From the NCBI RefSeq assembly GCF_900111875.1, contig NZ_FOJU01000008.1, forward strand, positions 1-64,000: a DNA stretch of 64,000 nt, in the 5' to 3' direction. Below the pieces are notes generated by a model. That model searched no databases and was not told the origin of the DNA. It worked only from the letters and a program-made list of their open reading frames with translations. Below, piece after piece: positions 55,193 to 64,000 of this stretch. The position numbers and the translations under genes are program-made. Numbering within the stretch: position 1 is the first letter of the stretch; each line of letters opens with the position of its first letter. The DNA comes from Poseidonocella pacifica (GTDB lineage: Bacteria > Pseudomonadota > Alphaproteobacteria > Rhodobacterales > Rhodobacteraceae).

Positions 55193-56061
55193 CGGGTGGT
55201 TCCCTTGAGCCAGCCCGAAAGACCTCCGGGCAAGATGCGGATGACGAGAATGACAGTGACCAGCAGGCCGATCTGGCCAAAGAGTTGGCCGTACCATGCG
55301 GTGAGGCCGGCCTTGATCAGTGCAAGGATCGCGGCAGCCGGGGCGGCGCCCACAAAGATGTCAGCGCCACCGACCACCACGGTCACAAAGCTTTCGACAA
55401 TGAAAGTCGCGCCCATCGTGGGCACCATCGTCATGGTCGGCGCATACAGCCCGCCCGCGAGGCCCGCGAGAGCGGCGCCCAAACCGAAGGTCAGCCCGTA
55501 CATGCGGCCGGTGTTGACCCCCAGCGCGTTGGCCATCTGCGGTTTCTGGATCGTCGCGCGTGCAATCACGCCGAAACGGCTGTGATAGAACAGCATGTAG
55601 AGCCCGCCCAGCAACCCGAGCGCGCAAGCCATCAGCACAAGACGATAGAGCGAATAGGATCGGCCGCCGACGTCGATACTGCCCAGCGGCGTGCCGACGC
55701 CCTGCATGGTAGATCCCAGCACGATCAGCACGCCTTGGGTGGCGATCAGGCTGATGCCCCAAGTCGCGATGATTGAATCCAGCGGGCGGTGATAGAGGTG
55801 CCGGATCACCAGCCGTTCGACCACCATTCCCACGGCTCCTGCGACGAGGGCACCGGTCAGGATGGCGAGCGGCAGTGGCAGACCGGCACGCGCCGCGCTG
55901 GCGGTGACATAGGCCCCGCACATGATGAATTCCCCATGCGCGAGGTTGATCACCCCCATCATGCCAAAGATCACCGCCAGTCCGGCGCAGGAAATCACCA
56001 GAAAGGCAAAGGTGTCTCCGAATTGATAGAGCATGGCAAAGACGCTCTGGAAAAGGGCCAT
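55189..56061 (-). CDS. ABC permease, UrtB/LivH type
   Basis: A 290-aa permease with about eight helices. VIFGMMGVINLAHGEFIM near the N-terminus and RATIQKPQMANALGVNTGRM in the cytoplasmic loop are the family signatures. It forms the membrane channel with the UrtC-like partner. Confidence 0.92.
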   Translation of the reverse strand: MALFQSVFAMLYQFGDTFAFLVISCAGLAVIFGMMGVINLAHGEFIMCGAYVTASAARAGLPLPLAILTGALVAGAVGMVVERLVIRHLYHRPLDSIIATWGISLIATQGVLIVLGSTMQGVGTPLGSIDVGGRSYSLYRLVLMACALGLLGGLYMLFYHSRFGVIARATIQKPQMANALGVNTGRMYGLTFGLGAALAGLAGGLYAPTMTMVPTMGATFIVESFVTVVVGGADIFVGAAPAAAILALIKAGLTAWYGQLFGQIGLLVTVILVIRILPGGLSGWLKGTTR

Positions 56062-56096
56062 CCTTTCGGACTCCTATTTGGGTAAGATGCAGAGTT

Positions 56097-56120
56097 GCCG
56101 GGCAGGGGGACCCGCCCGGC
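56097..56120 (-). terminator. Hairpin between binding protein and permease
   Basis: GCCGGGC pairs with GCCCGGC around a 10-nt loop in the 75-bp gap after the binding-protein stop. It is probably a stability or partial termination element that raises binding protein over permease. Confidence 0.6.
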
Positions 56121-56136
56121 ATGTCAGGTCAGGCGC

Positions 56137-57378
56137 TCACTCTGCCGGGGGCGGTGAGGAGGGGGTATACTGCGCGCTCGGATCGTTCTTGGTCAGATCG
56201 CAGCCTGCGTCACCCAGCCAGTAGGGCTCGATGTCATTCCAAACCTTGGGAAAGCTGATCGAATGGTCGTCATTGACCTTGGCGAGGTAGATTGTGTGGG
56301 ACATGTGCTGACTCTTGGGATCAAGGCAGACATTGCCTGATGGTCCGTCAAAGCAGACATCGCCTTCGGCCAGAACCGCACGGACTGCATCGTGATCAGT
56401 TGTACCTGCGCGCTCAACCATCTGCTTGTAGAGGTTAATTGCGATGTATGAATTCGCGGCCTCTTGGTTGATGTAGGGCTCATCCGGGAACATCGCGTGG
56501 AAGCGTTCGATGAAATCCTTGGATGCGGGCGTGTCGATCTCTTCGATGTAGTTCGTGGTGACATACATGTCGGCGAGGCTTGGCGGGGTAAACCGTTTGT
56601 GCTCATACCCTTGCCCAACGTTGACCGAGGATGCCATCGGCAGGCCGACACTGGCCGAAGACGCCTGTTCGTAATAGGATGCCTGCGCCGCTCCGACGAG
56701 CAATGTGACGACAAAGTCCGCATCCGTCGCCTGGATATTCTGGATCGTCTGGCCGAATTGCGACACGCCCAGCGGGATGAATTCTTCGCCCACCATGGTG
56801 CCGCCGTTCTCTTCGACGATCTGGCGCACCCACTCGGCCGAGATCTGGCCAAAGTTGTAGTCCGCGGCAAGTGTATAGACGTTGGGGCCGTACTCTTCCA
56901 TCATCCACGGGATCAGGGTCGAGAACTGCTGTTCCGGCACAGCGCCGGTGACGATCATGTTGTTGTCGCAGACACCGCCTTCGTACTGGTTGTTGTAGAA
57001 GGCGAGCCCATCGAACTGGTTGACGATTGGCCGGTAGGCTTCACGCGACGCCGAGGAGAAGCCTGCAAAGACCACGTCCACCTTGTCGGACTGTATGACC
57101 CGGCGCATGAATTCCTGATAGCGGCGGTTGTCGGATTGGGTGTCATAGATCACAAGCTCAACCGGGCGTCCGTTGATCCCCCCGGCGTCGTTGATTTCCT
57201 TGGCAGCAAGTTCAATGGCATGGACCTTGACGGTCGTCGCGGCGGCGAAATCACCGGATTGGTCTTCGAGAACCCCGATTTTTATGGGGCCGTCCTGAGC
57301 AAAGGCGGGTGCTCCTGCGACAAGCGCCAAGGCGGCGCCGGCCATCAGATTGGTGAGGGTCGGTCGGTTGCGTGTCAT
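56137..57378 (-). CDS. Amide/urea ABC binding protein, UrtA-like
   Basis: A 413-aa periplasmic type I binding protein. The signal peptide (LMAGAALALVAGAPAFA) ends before QDGPIKIGVLEDQSGDF. YNNQYEGGVCDNNMIVTG, ADYNFGQISAEWVR and NYIEEIDTPASKDFI follow the short-chain amide/urea (FmdD/UrtA/AmiC-like) pattern. ATG 57,378 has GGAGAG upstream and overlaps the amiR-like stop by 4 bp. The ligand is likely formamide, acetamide or urea. Confidence 0.92.
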   Translation of the reverse strand: MTRNRPTLTNLMAGAALALVAGAPAFAQDGPIKIGVLEDQSGDFAAATTVKVHAIELAAKEINDAGGINGRPVELVIYDTQSDNRRYQEFMRRVIQSDKVDVVFAGFSSASREAYRPIVNQFDGLAFYNNQYEGGVCDNNMIVTGAVPEQQFSTLIPWMMEEYGPNVYTLAADYNFGQISAEWVRQIVEENGGTMVGEEFIPLGVSQFGQTIQNIQATDADFVVTLLVGAAQASYYEQASSASVGLPMASSVNVGQGYEHKRFTPPSLADMYVTTNYIEEIDTPASKDFIERFHAMFPDEPYINQEAANSYIAINLYKQMVERAGTTDHDAVRAVLAEGDVCFDGPSGNVCLDPKSQHMSHTIYLAKVNDDHSISFPKVWNDIEPYWLGDAGCDLTKNDPSAQYTPSSPPPAE

Positions 57379-58043
57379 TCGTTTCTCTCCACTGTTGCTT
57401 GGTCTGTCTGGTCGAGTCTTCCGCCGGTTATTCCGGTCTTGATGCGCGACTTTTCTTGCGGCCCCATCTCGGGTCCTTCTCCGAGGGCATGTCGCGCCAT
57501 GTCCTCCATCGGAATTCTGCGCTCCATCGCTTCGCGTCGCAGCCATTGGTAGGCGTCCTCTTCGGAGAGGCCGCAGACGGTTATCAGTTGCACGACAGCT
57601 TTCATCACCACACGCCGGCCCGACAGGCGGCGGCGCAGTGCCAGCAATTCCTGCTGATGACGCGCGCGGGCAGCGTGTTCGTTCATGGCCAGAAGCAGGG
57701 CCGTGAAGATGCCGGAACTACGGACAGGTTTCAGGATGTGGCTTGCGGCGCGGTGCCGGATTACCCGGGCCAGACGGCTGGGGGCCTCACTTCCGATCAC
57801 GGCGATTAGGGGAAGGTCAGGCATCGCCAGAGAATCCATACCGAGGTCTGCGCCATCATCGGCATCAAAAAACACCACATCGAACGCGGGGGGAGGGTCG
57901 GCAAGACAGGGCGGCACGTCCGAAATGCTGACCTCAAGACCCAGCTTGATCAGCGTCCGCTCCAGCGTGTCACGCCCCGAGTCCGGTGCCATGATGACCA
58001 GAGCGCGCAGCCCGCGGAAATTCTTGAGCATCGCCCCGCTCAT
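57375..58043 (-). CDS. AmiR-like ANTAR antiterminator
   Basis: A 222-aa AmiR-type regulator: an N-terminal pseudo-receiver domain (RALVIMAPDSGRDTLERTL, FDVVFFDADDG) without a clear phospho-acceptor geometry, a coiled coil, and a C-terminal ANTAR domain (KAVVQLITVCGLSEEDAYQW, LRREAMERRIPMEDMA). ANTAR proteins bind paired hexaloop hairpins in nascent RNA and prevent termination. Encoded between the amide sensor and the transporter with ATGA overlaps on both sides. The probable RNA target is the leader at 59,206-59,310. Confidence 0.92.
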   Translation of the reverse strand: MSGAMLKNFRGLRALVIMAPDSGRDTLERTLIKLGLEVSISDVPPCLADPPPAFDVVFFDADDGADLGMDSLAMPDLPLIAVIGSEAPSRLARVIRHRAASHILKPVRSSGIFTALLLAMNEHAARARHQQELLALRRRLSGRRVVMKAVVQLITVCGLSEEDAYQWLRREAMERRIPMEDMARHALGEGPEMGPQEKSRIKTGITGGRLDQTDQATVERNE

Positions 58044-59194
58044 TGTATCATCCGAATGTCGAGGCTTTGGCTGTCTTCGGTCTCGCTGGCCCAGATCAGA
58101 TAGGGGTCGGGCCGGACGGCGATGGGGTGCTCCATCAGGATGTCAAAGGTTCCGTCCGAACGTGATCGGCCGATGCGTGGGCGCATCCAACAATGCAAAT
58201 TGTCGGCATCCACGGTAACGCGGCCTTGCGGGGCCTCGAAGGTCAAGCCTCTGACGGCTTCGCGGACGGCCTCGAAATCGCCGCTGCCCGCGCGCGCCGC
58301 AGCCCGCGCCAGAAGGTGGACGGCCACGTAGGCGGATTCCGCATCCGCGGAGGGTTGCCCCAGATGGGCAAAGCGCGCCGCCCACAGTTGGGAAAACTGA
58401 CGGTTTTCGGGCGAGGCGATTGTCGAGAAATAGACCGAGGAGGACAGATGCCCTGCCGCAGACTCGCCCAGCAGGGGGAGTTCGGCCTCGGACAGGCTAC
58501 AGCTTGCGGCGGGCATCTCTCGGGGCAGGTCGATCCCAGCAGCCTTGGCCGCTGCACACAGCATGTTCAGAAAGACGAAGCCAGACTGACCGATCAGTGT
58601 CGTGAACACGAAATCCGGCCGATCCGCCACGATCTGTCTGACGACATCGGCAAGATCTGTTTCCCCAACTGGGAAATACCGCTCGCCAACGACCGACCCG
58701 CCTGCTGCGTTGATCGCTTCGCGCAAGATTCTGTTGTTCTCCCAGGCCCAGATATAGTTCGATCCGACCATCCATCCCCGAGACCCGAAATTTCTCAGCA
58801 GATGACGTGTCAGCGGAACGATGTGCTGGCTTGGTGCTGCGCCGCTGTAGACGATATTTTCCGAAGTCTCGAAGCCCTCGTAGTGGGACGGGTACCAGAG
58901 CAATGCATCGAATTTTTCGAACAGTGGCAGGACTTCTTTGCGGCTGGAGGATGTGTAGCACCCGATGACGTGACTCAGGCCGTGGTCCTGCAACAGCGTG
59001 CGCGCGCCATCGATATAGCCCGTGAGCTGTCCGGCAGGGTCGATGGATACCGGGTTTATCGTTACGCTCGCGTCCGGCGTGGCGTTGATCTCGTCAATCG
59101 CGAGCCTGGCGCCCGCGTGCATCGCCACGCTGACTGCCTGATAGGACCCACTTTGTGAAAATAGCAGGCCAACTGAGAGTTCTTGACGTCGCAT
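58040..59194 (-). CDS. AmiC-like amide sensor
   Basis: A 384-aa type I periplasmic-binding fold without a signal peptide, as in cytoplasmic AmiC. VGLLFSQSGSYQAVSVAMH, VIGCYTSSSRKEVLPLFEK and LWYPSHYEGFE match AmiC closely. In Pseudomonas AmiC sequesters AmiR until an amide binds; the same gene order and overlap here imply the same switch. It is first in the operon, 11 nt after the leader terminator's T tract. Confidence 0.92.
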   Translation of the reverse strand: MRRQELSVGLLFSQSGSYQAVSVAMHAGARLAIDEINATPDASVTINPVSIDPAGQLTGYIDGARTLLQDHGLSHVIGCYTSSSRKEVLPLFEKFDALLWYPSHYEGFETSENIVYSGAAPSQHIVPLTRHLLRNFGSRGWMVGSNYIWAWENNRILREAINAAGGSVVGERYFPVGETDLADVVRQIVADRPDFVFTTLIGQSGFVFLNMLCAAAKAAGIDLPREMPAASCSLSEAELPLLGESAAGHLSSSVYFSTIASPENRQFSQLWAARFAHLGQPSADAESAYVAVHLLARAAARAGSGDFEAVREAVRGLTFEAPQGRVTVDADNLHCWMRPRIGRSRSDGTFDILMEHPIAVRPDPYLIWASETEDSQSLDIRMIQ

Positions 59195-59205
59195 CGTCGT
59201 TCACC

Positions 59206-59245
59206 AAAAAAATAAGCCTCCGCCAGCGGATTTCGCTGCAGAGGC
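59206..59245 (-). terminator. Leader terminator before amiC-like gene
   Basis: On the minus strand GCCTC-TG-C-AGCG pairs with CGCT-G-GCG-GAGGC (59,216-59,245), followed directly by TTATTTTTTT (59,206-59,215). It stands between the upstream promoter region and the first gene of the amide operon, so it must be bypassed for expression: an attenuator suited to the encoded ANTAR protein. Confidence 0.85.
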
Positions 59246-59256
59246 CCTGTTGCCGG

Positions 59257-59310
59257 TCCGCGCAATGCGGAAATGTGATGGTAAAACTACGGCGGTCTCT
59301 TCATTGAGCC
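59257..59310 (-). promoter_or_regulatory. Candidate ANTAR-binding dual hairpin
   Basis: Minus-strand hairpin P1 (59,294-59,310): GGCTC, loop AATGAA, GAG-A-CC. Hairpin P2 (59,257-59,271): TCCG-C, loop ATTGCG, CGGA. Both six-base loops have A at position 1 and G at 4, the ANTAR substrate pattern, and both lie just upstream of the leader terminator. P2 needs one bulged base; an alternative five-base loop is possible. Confidence 0.5.
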
Positions 59311-59719
59311 CTTAGCCGCATGACCGTTAGCTTAGAGAGCAGGTGGATCGTTTGGCAAGAAAATTAACTTATCTCTTCGGATCTCGCCAACGCGTCTGCA
59401 CATAATTTGTGCTGTTGCCTCAAGCCTCGCGTCTCTGAAAGCAACCCCTGTAGCGGATGCCATTGTGGGGGAGGTGACCAAATGACGACAAAAAGCTTTC
59501 GTTGTCAGTTGGGTATGTCCAAGCGGCGGGCGGGGGTATTGCCCACACCGCTGACAGCGTCGAAACCGGCGACGAGAGCTGGCGCTTTGAAATGCGAGAT
59601 TGGCCCCTGCGTACAACTGGCCCGAGACGGCTCCACTGTGTGTGGGCGACACCGTATCGGGCCAGCTACTTGTACGCCAAAGGGGCCATCTTTGGGTTGC
59701 AGGTAGACTGGCGTTCGTT
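59311..59719. other. Leader/promoter region of amide operon
   Basis: About 400 bp between the MocA-like gene and the attenuator with no gene recognised; it should contain the amide-operon promoter. Short open frames are present on both strands, but without ribosome sites or motifs. Confidence 0.45.
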
Positions 59720-60718
59720 TCAGCCCTCAATCAATTCGATCATGCGTTCAAGCCGCTCCATTGCGCGTACACCGTCTTCGATGTCCGGAACATCGCGGGC
59801 CTCGCCCCGCAGAACCGCAGCCGCGTCGGCGATCAGCGCGTTGTAGCCCTTGTGGTCCTCATTGGCGGCTGCGGTGAAGTTTGGCGTCCAACTCAGTGTA
59901 TCGGCGGAGCCGTCTAGCGTTGCTTCCGCATCATCCGCCTTGAAGGGCGGGTCGCGAAATAGTTTCACGTTGATGATGTTGTCGACTTCAAGGCGCGTGT
60001 GGTCGCCCATGATGCGGATCTCTTCCATCGGTGTGCCGCGCGATTGCGTTGTGCCCATCACAATATTGCCAATGGTACCGTTCGATCCTGTAAACCCGAG
60101 GTGGAACAGGATTTTGCCCGGCGCGGGGCTGATCTTGCGCACCGTCATGTCCGCGAAATCGTCACCCGTGAACCAAGGGATCAGGTCCATGTAGTGAACG
60201 CAGTGGTGCAAATAGAAGCCGGTGTAGTCGGGCTCTCCCTCGAAGTATGTCGGGGCGGTCATGTAGCTGCCGGTGACGCCGAGGATTTGGCCGAAGTCCC
60301 CACCGCCAAGCACGTTCTTGGCGATCTTGTTGCCGGTGGAATAGCGTTTCATGAAACCGACGACGACAGGCTTTCCCGCTTTGCGAGCTGCATCCGCCAC
60401 CTCGCGCGCCCCTGCGGCATCCGCCGCAGGGGGCTTCTCCATAAATACCGGCAGTCCCTTCGCTAACGCGGCAATAGAGGCCGCGCGGTGAAGCTCCGGC
60501 CCGACGGCCATGCCGATGGCATCCAGGCCGGAAGTTTCCACGAGATCCTGGAAATTGCTGTGAAGCGAGGTCACGCCATATTCGCGGGCGACAGCCGACA
60601 TCGCGGCCTCATCCCGGTCGCAGAGCGCGGCGATACGAATGTCATTGCGGCCGAGTTGCGGCAAAAGCATCTGGCGCGCATGGCGTCCGCAGCCAATCCA
60701 TCCGATGTTGAGGGTCAT
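59720..60718 (-). CDS. Gfo/Idh/MocA-family oxidoreductase
   Basis: A 332-aa NAD(P)-dependent dehydrogenase. The nucleotide motif is [18 protein letters not shown], the catalytic Lys is in FMEKPPAAD, and a C-terminal beta-sheet domain follows ([28 protein letters not shown]). Such enzymes oxidise sugars, inositols or their acids. Its start overlaps the isomerase stop by 4 bp; same operon as the sugar ABC transporter. Confidence 0.91.
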   Translation of the reverse strand: MTLNIGWIGCGRHARQMLLPQLGRNDIRIAALCDRDEAAMSAVAREYGVTSLHSNFQDLVETSGLDAIGMAVGPELHRAASIAALAKGLPVFMEKPPAADAAGAREVADAARKAGKPVVVGFMKRYSTGNKIAKNVLGGGDFGQILGVTGSYMTAPTYFEGEPDYTGFYLHHCVHYMDLIPWFTGDDFADMTVRKISPAPGKILFHLGFTGSNGTIGNIVMGTTQSRGTPMEEIRIMGDHTRLEVDNIINVKLFRDPPFKADDAEATLDGSADTLSWTPNFTAAANEDHKGYNALIADAAAVLRGEARDVPDIEDGVRAMERLERMIELIEG

Positions 60719-61602
60719 TGTGCCACCTCCGCCAGAGCGAGCGCCGAGCGGATCACACCAAGCCCCGCGCGGAGTTTCGCGCTTTCATCTTCGTGTGGCG
60801 CCCGCCAATGCGCGATGGGAAGGGCCACCCGGTCATCGTCGCGGCGGAAAGGCTCCAGCGATATTGGTCCCTTGTAGTCGATCTGGTGCAGCGCGCGCAT
60901 GACGGCTGTCCAGTCGATGTGTCCGGTGCCGGCATGGCCGCGGTGGTTTTCGTTGGCCTGAAAATGTACCAGCCGGTCGCCGGTCGCACGGATTGCATCA
61001 GGTATGGAGCGTTCCTCCATGTTCATGTGGAACGTATCGAGCATGACACCCAGCCCCGGATTATTCACCTCGTCGACGACCTCGATAGCTTGCCGCGTGG
61101 TCGAGATAATGTCGGTCTCGAAACGGTTCAGCGGTTCAAGCCCGAAGACCTTGCCGGCAGCTGCCGCGAGGGGGGCCACCTCGGCCAGTCCGCTTACGGT
61201 ACGTTCAGCGCGTGCTGCGATGTCATCATCGCTTCGCGGCATGGGTGGACGCCCGGCAAAGACCATGGGTTCTCCGTAGAGCGGGCCACCGATAATGCGC
61301 GCACCGATGGCATCGGCGGCATCTACACAATGTTTCAGGTAGTCGATGCCACCCTGCCGCGCGCTTGCGTCCTCTGACGCGATGGATCGCTGCGTGTTCA
61401 CGCGCGCCGCCAGCACCAACGAGAGGCCCGCGTCTTCTGCTGCGCGGCGTGTTTCGGCGGGGTCGAGATTATCCTCGGGCTCGGGCACCAGAAGCTCGAC
61501 GAAGTCAAACCCCAGATCGGCGGCCTTCTGAAAGTAGTGCAGATCCTTGCCGATGAAGGGCCGGATGAACTGCATGGAGATGATACCGATCGGATTGTCC
61601 AA
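60715..61602 (-). CDS. TIM-barrel sugar isomerase/epimerase
   Basis: A 295-aa xylose-isomerase-like TIM barrel. Metal ligands are visible in [32 protein letters not shown] and ISLEPF, the arrangement of D-psicose/tagatose 3-epimerases and IolE/IolI relatives. The start is TTG 61,602 ([11 protein letters not shown] follows) with AAAGGA upstream; the longer frame adds 15 residues that lack family character. Works with the MocA-like dehydrogenase on the imported sugar. Confidence 0.88.
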   Translation of the reverse strand: MDNPIGIISMQFIRPFIGKDLHYFQKAADLGFDFVELLVPEPEDNLDPAETRRAAEDAGLSLVLAARVNTQRSIASEDASARQGGIDYLKHCVDAADAIGARIIGGPLYGEPMVFAGRPPMPRSDDDIAARAERTVSGLAEVAPLAAAAGKVFGLEPLNRFETDIISTTRQAIEVVDEVNNPGLGVMLDTFHMNMEERSIPDAIRATGDRLVHFQANENHRGHAGTGHIDWTAVMRALHQIDYKGPISLEPFRRDDDRVALPIAHWRAPHEDESAKLRAGLGVIRSALALAEVAQ

Positions 61603-61630
61603 ATCGTTGTCCTTTCTCGTGTCTTGTGGA

Positions 61631-62464
61631 TCAGCCCTTGACCGCACCTTGGGTCAGGCCGGAAATCAGGCGTTTTTGTACCAGCAGGAACAGCACCGTC
61701 GCGGGCATGGCACCGACGATGCCACCGGCGGTCATCAGACCCCATTGGACCTCGTATTCACCGATGAGAGTCTGCACCGCGACGGTGATGGTGCGCACGT
61801 TGCGACCGCCGAGGGTCAGCGCGTAGAGATATTCATTCCAGGAGGTGATGAAGATGTAGATCCCGGTCGCAACGATGCCGGGACCGCAGAGCGGCAGGAC
61901 CACGCGGCGCAGTGCGCCAAGACGGGTGCAGCCGTCGGTCATTGCGGCTTCGTCCAGCGATTTGGGGATGCCGTTCATATAGCTGACCATCATCCAAATC
62001 GAGAACGGGATCGCGACCGTCGAATTGGCAATGATCAGCGCCAGATGCGTGTCGAGCAGCCCAAGCACCCGCATCAGCACAAAAAGCGGCAGGATCAGCA
62101 GCACCAGTGGGAACATGTTGATCAGCAGAAATTGCAGCATCAGGATCTTCTTTCCGCGAAACGAAAAGCGCGAGAAGGAATAGGCCGCCGTTATGCTGAG
62201 CGAGAGACCGACGATCACCGTCCCGCAGGATACGATCAGACTATCGAGCAGGTTGTCCCCGAAGCCGACCGTTCGGAACAGGCGGGTGTAGTTGTCGATG
62301 GTCGCACCGATGATCGACGGGCCTTCGGTGAAGAGCTTGGATTCATCAGTCACCGACGTGATGAACATCCACAGATAGGGACCAAGCGTGAAGACTAGGA
62401 TCAACGCCATTGGGAGATCGACAGTCAGAAGCCGCCGCCCGAGCGGGAGTTTGCGCAAAGCCAT
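61631..62464 (-). CDS. Carbohydrate ABC permease, MalG-like
   Basis: A 277-aa permease with six helices ([19 protein letters not shown] first) and EAA loop [20 protein letters not shown]. The start at 62,464 overlaps the MalF-like stop (TAATG); the longer frame is a shadow. Confidence 0.92.
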   Translation of the reverse strand: MALRKLPLGRRLLTVDLPMALILVFTLGPYLWMFITSVTDESKLFTEGPSIIGATIDNYTRLFRTVGFGDNLLDSLIVSCGTVIVGLSLSITAAYSFSRFSFRGKKILMLQFLLINMFPLVLLILPLFVLMRVLGLLDTHLALIIANSTVAIPFSIWMMVSYMNGIPKSLDEAAMTDGCTRLGALRRVVLPLCGPGIVATGIYIFITSWNEYLYALTLGGRNVRTITVAVQTLIGEYEVQWGLMTAGGIVGAMPATVLFLLVQKRLISGLTQGAVKG

Positions 62465-63399
62465 TATTGCACTGCCTTTCCGGTCCGCCGCAGATAGACC
62501 ATGACGACACCCATCAAGAGGATTGTGAACAGCACCGCCAGCGCCGAGCCATAGCCGAAGTCGAGGTTGGTGCGTGCCTTGACGAAAGCGTAGAGTGGCA
62601 GGGTGTAGGTGGAATACCCCGGGCCGCCGCCCGTCATGACGAAGATGACGTCGAAGGAGTTGGCCACCCAAATCGTTCGCAGAAGCACCGAGGTCACGAG
62701 CACACCCGAGATGCCGGGCAGGGTGATGTGCCAAAACTGCCGCCATGTGCTCGCCCCGTCAATGGAGGCGGCCTCGTAATAGCTGCGCGGGATGGACTGT
62801 AGACCGGCAAGGATCATCACGGCGAAGAACGGAAAGCCCTGCCACGTGAGTGTGAGAATGATCGCGCCGAGTGCGGTCTTCGGGTTGGCGAGCCACGGCA
62901 TCGCCTGTTCGATCAATCCAAGGCGCAGCATGAAGTCATTCATCACGCCGTAGTTGCTGTCGTAGATCCAGACCCACATCAGGGCAATCACGACCGAGGG
63001 AAGCGCCCAAGGGATGATGATCAATGCGCGGGCAACGGGACGCCACGGGAAGTTCTGGTTGAGCAGAAGGGCAGTCACCAGACCCAGCAAAAGTTGCGCG
63101 GGGATGGTGACGCCAATCCATATGACCGTGTGCTTGAGCGAGATCCAGAAAACCTCGTCCTGAAGGGCCGCGATGAAGTTGTCGAGCCCGACGAATGTGA
63201 AATCGTTCGGGCGGAACAGCACGTAGTCGTGCAGGCTCATCCAGGCGGTCTGGAGCATCGGCAGAAACACGATGGCGAGGGTGACAATTACGGCAGGCGA
63301 GAGCATCGCATAGGGAAGCACGCTGCGGCCTAGCCGGGTGCCGGTCAGCCCTTCTTTCGGGCCGGGTCGGTTCGTTGGGTTACGGTCTTGCGCAGGCAT
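62464..63399 (-). CDS. Carbohydrate ABC permease, MalF-like
   Basis: A 311-aa permease with a 25-residue polar N-terminus, six helices and EAA loop YYEAASIDGASTWRQFWHI. It is the partner of the MalG-like permease in a CUT1-type importer. No ATPase is in the window; it may be encoded to the right or shared. Confidence 0.92.
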   Translation of the reverse strand: MPAQDRNPTNRPGPKEGLTGTRLGRSVLPYAMLSPAVIVTLAIVFLPMLQTAWMSLHDYVLFRPNDFTFVGLDNFIAALQDEVFWISLKHTVIWIGVTIPAQLLLGLVTALLLNQNFPWRPVARALIIIPWALPSVVIALMWVWIYDSNYGVMNDFMLRLGLIEQAMPWLANPKTALGAIILTLTWQGFPFFAVMILAGLQSIPRSYYEAASIDGASTWRQFWHITLPGISGVLVTSVLLRTIWVANSFDVIFVMTGGGPGYSTYTLPLYAFVKARTNLDFGYGSALAVLFTILLMGVVMVYLRRTGKAVQ

Positions 63400-63454
63400 G
63401 ACTCACCTTTTCACGTCGGGCGATCCCGTCGCGTGGCTGAATTCTGAGGTGACT

Positions 63455-63478
63455 GGGGCGGCGGGGTGCCGCCGCCCC
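63455..63478 (-). terminator. Hairpin between sugar binding protein and permease
   Basis: A perfect 10-bp GC stem (GGGGCGGCGG/CCGCCGCCCC) with a 4-nt loop. No T tract; probably a message-stability element, as in the other three ABC operons here. Confidence 0.65.
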
Positions 63479-63495
63479 ATTGGGAAGGGTTCGGA

Positions 63496-64000
63496 TCAGT
63501 TGCCGAAAAGCTTTGCGATCTCGGCGTTCATCTCTTCGGCAGTGATGTCACCGGTTAGGGCGCGCTGCATCGAAACGGGCCAGACAGTGTTCACGAAGTC
63601 CGAGGTCTCGGGCGTGTTCGGCAGAAGATGTGCGAAAGGCAAAGAGTTGACGGTCGCGTCGACAAACCGCTTGGGGTGCAACGTCCAGCCGTCACTGTCG
63701 GATTTTGTTACCGGAAGCTGGCCCGTGGCTTCGTTGAACTTGGCGTTGTTGCCTGACTCCGAGAGGAAAGAGATCCATTTCCATGCAGCATCCTTGTCCT
63801 CGGCTGAAGAAAGGACGGCGGTGCTTTCGTCGCCATAGGCAGTCCATTGACCTCCGCCGCAGCTGGGAACCGGCGCCGCATCCACATTGTCGCCAAGCGC
63901 TTCGACCATGCCATTGGCCGAACCGATGTGGTGGATGGTCATTGCGGTCTTGCCAGCCTTGAAGCCACCGATGGTTTCCTGAAATCCATCGTTGGGCGCG
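63496..64000 (-). CDS. Sugar ABC binding protein, C-terminal part
   Basis: The gene runs off the right edge; 168 codons are visible. AGKTAMTIHHIGSANGM, ESTAVLSSAEDKDAAWKWIS and FLSESGNNAKFNEATGQLP follow the C-terminal lobe of family 1 (CUT1) extracellular binding proteins. It precedes the MalF/MalG-like permeases. The ligand is unknown. Confidence 0.88.
   Translation of the reverse strand, partial: APNDGFQETIGGFKAGKTAMTIHHIGSANGMVEALGDNVDAAPVPSCGGGQWTAYGDESTAVLSSAEDKDAAWKWISFLSESGNNAKFNEATGQLPVTKSDSDGWTLHPKRFVDATVNSLPFAHLLPNTPETSDFVNTVWPVSMQRALTGDITAEEMNAEIAKLFGN

Noticed and set aside
54254-55585. 443-aa plus-strand open frame
   Set aside because: Antisense to the UrtC- and UrtB-like permeases, rich in Gln/His/Arg as expected from reversed membrane-protein codons.

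Overview
The window looks like chromosomal DNA of a GC-rich alphaproteobacterium, most likely of the Rhodobacteraceae/Roseobacter group. This is inferred from the gene families (DUF3830, TRAP and PotABCD-type uptake next to hydantoinases, an fMet tRNA used as a recombinase target, IS5/IS6/IS66/IS481 relics) and is not proven. No replication origin, rRNA or CRISPR was seen.

1-33.7 kb is best read as a genomic island inserted at an initiator tRNA gene. tRNA-fMet (19-95) is abutted by a large serine recombinase whose last codons run antisense into the tRNA. A near-perfect copy of the tRNA 3' end sits at 33,651-33,666, followed by a hairpin resembling a displaced tRNA terminator. Inside: recombinase accessory genes and small hypotheticals (1.7-4.0 kb); a scar with truncated genes, an IS5-type remnant and a 7-bp tandem repeat inside a DUF6635-like pseudogene (4.3-5.3 kb); a large hydantoin/cyclic-amide cargo (5.3-29.6 kb); and nested insertion sequences (29.6-33.5 kb). 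The cargo encodes a polar amino-acid type ABC importer, D-carbamoylase, two D-hydantoinase/dihydropyrimidinase-like enzymes, Asp/Glu/hydantoin racemase, a TRAP importer, HpcH/HpaI and DapA-type aldolases, SDRs, an epimerase, an FAD amine oxidase-like protein and three LysR regulators. A GntR gene cut by an IS6 relic and a decayed cytosine-deaminase-like gene lie in the middle.

34.0-45.9 kb is one minus-strand operon (PotA-like ATPase, hydantoinase A and B/oxoprolinase, Tat-exported binding protein, two permeases, class V aminotransferase, flavoprotein) divergent from a LacI-family regulator. A perfect 14-bp palindrome lies between them. After the lacI terminator, 46.0-46.8 kb holds relics of a second serine recombinase and an IS3-type transposase.

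46.8-50.4 kb carries a small redox/electrophile group (NAD(P)-binding protein, DJ-1/PfpI protein, alkenal/quinone reductase-like MDR) and a membrane DUF2306-like protein. 50.9-59.2 kb is an amide operon: AmiC-like sensor, AmiR-like ANTAR antiterminator, five-gene UrtABCDE-type importer, formamidase/acetamidase and an SDR. Its leader holds an intrinsic terminator just before amiC and two upstream hairpins whose hexaloops fit the ANTAR-RNA pattern. 59.7-64.0 kb is a carbohydrate ABC importer with a Gfo/Idh/MocA dehydrogenase and a TIM-barrel epimerase; its binding protein runs off the right edge.

The common theme is uptake and opening of amide, hydantoin and related C-N bonds by three independently regulated modules (LysR, LacI, AmiC/AmiR) packed side by side.
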